A stretch of DNA of 64,000 nt, from assembly GCF_024171955.1 (NCBI RefSeq), contig NZ_JAMTCS010000003.1, positions 124,001 through 188,000 on the forward strand, in the 5' to 3' direction. This DNA comes from Promicromonospora thailandica. Lineage in GTDB: Bacteria; Actinomycetota; Actinomycetes; Actinomycetales; Cellulomonadaceae. Under the pieces are notes generated by a model. The model saw nothing but the letters and a program-made list of their open reading frames with translations, had not been told where the DNA came from and searched no databases. Shown here piece after piece: positions 61,373 through 64,000 of the stretch. Position 1 is the first letter of the stretch; the number at the start of each line of letters is the position of its first letter. The position numbers and the translations under genes are program-made.

Positions 61373-64000
61373 ATGGCGACCCGCACGTCGGCCCGGCGAA
61401 GCTCCGGGAAGGGATCCGGGCAGGGCGCGAAGAGCGCCAGGCCCAAGGCCGCAGCGTCCAAGCGATCGGCCTCGCGCCGGGGGACGGCCCGCCCGGCGCC
61501 GCGGGCTGCGTCCGCGCCGTCCCGCCCGCCCTGGCCGGTCCGGGCGGTCCGGGGACTGTGGATGGGCATGGCCCACGCGGTCGGGGGAGCGGCGCGAGCC
61601 GGGACGCGGCCGCCGCAGGACGAGACCGGGCGGGACCCGGGACAGCGGGGCACGGGTCAGCGGGGCACAGGACAGCAGGGAGGACAGGAACTGGAACCGG
61701 ACCACCGGCGCGACGGCGTCGGCTTCGCGCTGCTCGCCGTGGCGGTCATCGTCGCGGCGCGGGAGTGGTGGGGCATCGACGGACCCTTCGGCGACGGCGT
61801 GCACGCCGTGGTCGCGGGCACGTTCGGGGTCGCGGGCGTGGCCCTGCCCGTGCTGCTCGTCTGGCTCGCCGTCCGCGTGATGCGCCATCCCGAGCGCGCG
61901 CAGCAGAACGGGCGGGTGGCCATCGGGCTCAGCTTCCTCGTGGTCGCGACCTGCTCCCTGGTGCACATCAGCGCCGGCCTGCCCTCGCCCGCCGACGGTT
62001 TCGTCCCGGTGCAGGACGCGGGCGGCGTCATCGGCTTCCTCTTCGCCACCCCGGTGGTCACCGGCCTGACCCAGTGGTTCGCCATCCCGCTGTACGTCCT
62101 GGCCGGGTTCTTCGGCGTGCTCATCGTGACGGCCACCCCCGTGCACCGGATCCCCGCGCGCCTGGGCGGCCTGTACGACCGGCTCACGGGCAACCACCGT
62201 GACCCGGACACCGCCTCGGAGGACGGGCTCGCCCTGGCCGACGGCGTCTCGGCGCACGACGGCAAGCCCGAGCCCCGGCGGCGCAAGCGCCGGACCAAGC
62301 AGGAGATCGCCGCGGAGAAGGAGCGGCTGGCGGGCTTCGTGGGTGACGAGGCGTTCGAGAAGGCCGCCGAGGTGGAGGCCGCCGAGCGCGCCGCCAAGGC
62401 CGCCAAGGTCACCACGCAGCGGATCCCGACCAGCGAGTCCGCGGGCAAGGTCACCGGCGCCCCCGCCATCGGCCCCGGCGTGCTGGGCCCCGACGGCGAG
62501 CGCGCCCAGGCGGGACCCCGCCCGCCCGAGACCGGCGAGCCGATGCCCCGCGGCGTGCAGCCGATGCTGGAGGGCGACACCGTCTACCTCCTGCCCGACG
62601 AGGAGCTCCTGGTCCAGGGCCCGCCGCACAAGGCGCGGTCGGCCGCGAACGACCGGGTGGTCGAGTCGCTCACGGGCGTCTTCGAGCAGTTCGGCGTCGA
62701 CGCCAAGGTCACCGGGTTCAGCCGCGGGCCCACAGTGACCCGGTACGAGGTCGAGGTGGGCGCCAAGACGAAGGTCGAGCGCATCACGTCGCTGTCCAAC
62801 AACATCGCGTACGCCGTGGCGAGCGCCGACGTCCGCATCCTGTCGCCCATCCCCGGCAAGTCCGCGATCGGCATCGAGATCCCGAACTCCGACCGCGAGA
62901 CGGTGGTGCTCGGCGACGTGCTGCGCTCGAGCGCGGCCCGCCGCACCGAGCACCCCATGGTCATGGGCGTGGGCAAGGACGTCGAGGGTGGCTACGTCGT
63001 CGCCAACCTCGCGAAGATGCCGCACATCCTCGTGGCGGGTGCCACCGGAGCAGGCAAGTCGAGCTTCATCAACTCGATGATCACCTCGATCCTCATGCGC
63101 TCCACGCCCGAGCAGGTGCGCCTCATCCTGGTGGACCCCAAGCGCGTCGAGCTCACCATCTACGAGGGCATCCCGCACCTCATCACGCCCATCATCACCA
63201 ACCCGAAGAAAGCGGCGGAGGCCCTCGACTGGGTGGTCCGCGAGATGGACGCGCGGTACGACGACCTGGCCACGTTCGGCTACAAGCACGTCGACGACTT
63301 CAACGTCGCCGTGCGGTCCGGCAAGGTCAAGCCGCTGCCGGGCTCGGAGCGCAAGATCGCGCCCTACCCCTACCTGCTCGTGGTCGTCGACGAGCTCGCG
63401 GACCTCATGATGGTCGCCCCGCGCGACGTCGAGGCGTCCATCCAGCGCATCACGCAGCTCGCGCGCGCGGCCGGCATCCACCTGGTGCTGGCCACCCAGC
63501 GCCCGTCCGTCGACGTCGTGACCGGCCTCATCAAGGCGAACGTGCCCTCGCGGCTCGCGTTCGCGACGTCGTCCCTTGCCGACTCCCGCGTGGTCCTGGA
63601 CCAGCCCGGCGCCGAGAAGCTCATCGGGCAGGGCGACGCCCTGTTCCTGCCCATGGGCGCGGCCAAGCCGATGCGCGTCCAGGGCGCCTGGGTCACCGAG
63701 TCCGAGGTGCACCAGGTGGTCGAGCACGTCAAGAGCCAGCTCAAGCCCGTCTACCGGGAGGACGTCGCGGCACCCGCCGCGGCCAAGAAGCAGATCGACG
63801 AGGACATCGGCGACGACCTCGACCTGCTGCTGCAGGCGACCGAGCTCGTGGTCACCACCCAGTTCGGGTCCACGTCCATGCTCCAGCGCAAGCTGCGCGT
63901 CGGCTTCGCCAAGGCGGGGCGGCTCATGGACCTCCTGGAGTCCCGCGAGATCGTCGGCCCGTCCGAGGGCTCCAAGGCGCGCGACGTGCTGGTGGGCGCC
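61373..64000 (+). CDS. ftsK: DNA translocase FtsK (3' end outside window)
   Basis: FtsK pumps chromosome termini through the division septum and aids dimer resolution. The 876 visible residues have a basic Ser/Arg/Lys N-terminus (1-70), about four to five membrane helices (115-270), a charged linker, and the motor domain with Walker A GATGAGKSS at 556-564, Walker B LLVVVDELADLM near 670 and LATQRPSVDVVTG. The start of the DNA-reading gamma domain (TTQFGSTSMLQRKLRVG) is visible before the edge. No stop codon is reached. Confidence 0.95.
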   Translation, partial: MATRTSARRSSGKGSGQGAKSARPKAAASKRSASRRGTARPAPRAASAPSRPPWPVRAVRGLWMGMAHAVGGAARAGTRPPQDETGRDPGQRGTGQRGTGQQGGQELEPDHRRDGVGFALLAVAVIVAAREWWGIDGPFGDGVHAVVAGTFGVAGVALPVLLVWLAVRVMRHPERAQQNGRVAIGLSFLVVATCSLVHISAGLPSPADGFVPVQDAGGVIGFLFATPVVTGLTQWFAIPLYVLAGFFGVLIVTATPVHRIPARLGGLYDRLTGNHRDPDTASEDGLALADGVSAHDGKPEPRRRKRRTKQEIAAEKERLAGFVGDEAFEKAAEVEAAERAAKAAKVTTQRIPTSESAGKVTGAPAIGPGVLGPDGERAQAGPRPPETGEPMPRGVQPMLEGDTVYLLPDEELLVQGPPHKARSAANDRVVESLTGVFEQFGVDAKVTGFSRGPTVTRYEVEVGAKTKVERITSLSNNIAYAVASADVRILSPIPGKSAIGIEIPNSDRETVVLGDVLRSSAARRTEHPMVMGVGKDVEGGYVVANLAKMPHILVAGATGAGKSSFINSMITSILMRSTPEQVRLILVDPKRVELTIYEGIPHLITPIITNPKKAAEALDWVVREMDARYDDLATFGYKHVDDFNVAVRSGKVKPLPGSERKIAPYPYLLVVVDELADLMMVAPRDVEASIQRITQLARAAGIHLVLATQRPSVDVVTGLIKANVPSRLAFATSSLADSRVVLDQPGAEKLIGQGDALFLPMGAAKPMRVQGAWVTESEVHQVVEHVKSQLKPVYREDVAAPAAAKKQIDEDIGDDLDLLLQATELVVTTQFGSTSMLQRKLRVGFAKAGRLMDLLESREIVGPSEGSKARDVLVGA

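Noticed and set aside
60812-63727. 971-codon minus-strand frame opposite ftsK
   Set aside because: Shadow of ftsK, whose own frame is complete up to the window edge and has all motor motifs.

Overview
The window is a chromosomal stretch of a very GC-rich actinobacterium. The evidence is the gene order: rpsB-tsf-pyrH-frr-cdsA-rlmN, then dxr/rip1/ispG with a GNAT gene, then proS, rimP-nusA-ylxR-infB-rbfA-truB-ribF, rpsO-pnp-M16 peptidase-dapB, and dapA-rnj-ftsK. Frequent GTG starts and many leaderless promoters fit the same phylum. A member of the Cellulomonadaceae/Promicromonosporaceae is my best guess, but that is inference. I see no rRNA, tRNA, CRISPR array, phage, plasmid or transposase gene.

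Layout. 1-8670: the start of a secreted protein on the minus strand, the translation and envelope block (rpsB to rlmN), a DivIVA-domain gene, a perfect 94-bp palindrome, a secreted SH3b protein and a small DxDGDG protein. 8746-13045: a DUF418-type membrane protein, an SNF2 helicase with an HhH domain, and an unknown acidic protein. 13125-21412: the dxr / rip1 / ispG / GNAT block, interrupted on the opposite strand by thiD (under a TPP riboswitch) and by an unrecognised 773-residue membrane-anchored protein. 21420-33605: fpg-like glycosylase, proS, DUF4439 lipoprotein and the rimP-to-ribF translation block, with a broken pyrE-like fragment between rbfA and truB. 33671-37945: an ABC ATPase with a large membrane partner and an animal-type haem peroxidase. 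38087-42915: rpsO, pnp, an M16 peptidase and dapB. 42912-50502: an accessory block (small membrane protein, APC permease, MFS transporter, GNAT, AzlCD, aldehyde dehydrogenase, RraA-like). 50552-53237: dapA and RNase J. 53406-61268: a second accessory block (two DUF4328 paralogues flanking an Hsp90-like/TPR operon and an adenosine/adenine deaminase, then a divergent TetR/membrane-protein pair). 61373-end: ftsK, cut by the window edge.

How the genes work together. Most core genes serve translation (S2, EF-Ts, RRF, RlmN, ProRS, RimP, NusA, IF2, RbfA, TruB, S15), RNA turnover (PNPase, RNase J), the non-mevalonate isoprenoid pathway (Dxr, IspG), lysine and diaminopimelate synthesis (DapA, DapB), the envelope (PyrH, CdsA, Rip1) and chromosome segregation (FtsK). 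Many genes overlap by 1-4 bases, which suggests translational coupling. About sixteen starts sit 6-7 bases after a -10-like hexamer, which suggests leaderless mRNAs. Strong hairpins with stems of 12-47 bp and mostly no T-run sit at many gene boundaries.

The most unusual items are the 94-bp perfect palindrome, the pyrE remnant with 17-bp tandem repeats, the orphan 773-residue protein inside a conserved locus, the Hsp90-like/TPR operon between DUF4328 paralogues, and the bacterial animal-type peroxidase. No undescribed system is proven here; these are the best candidates.
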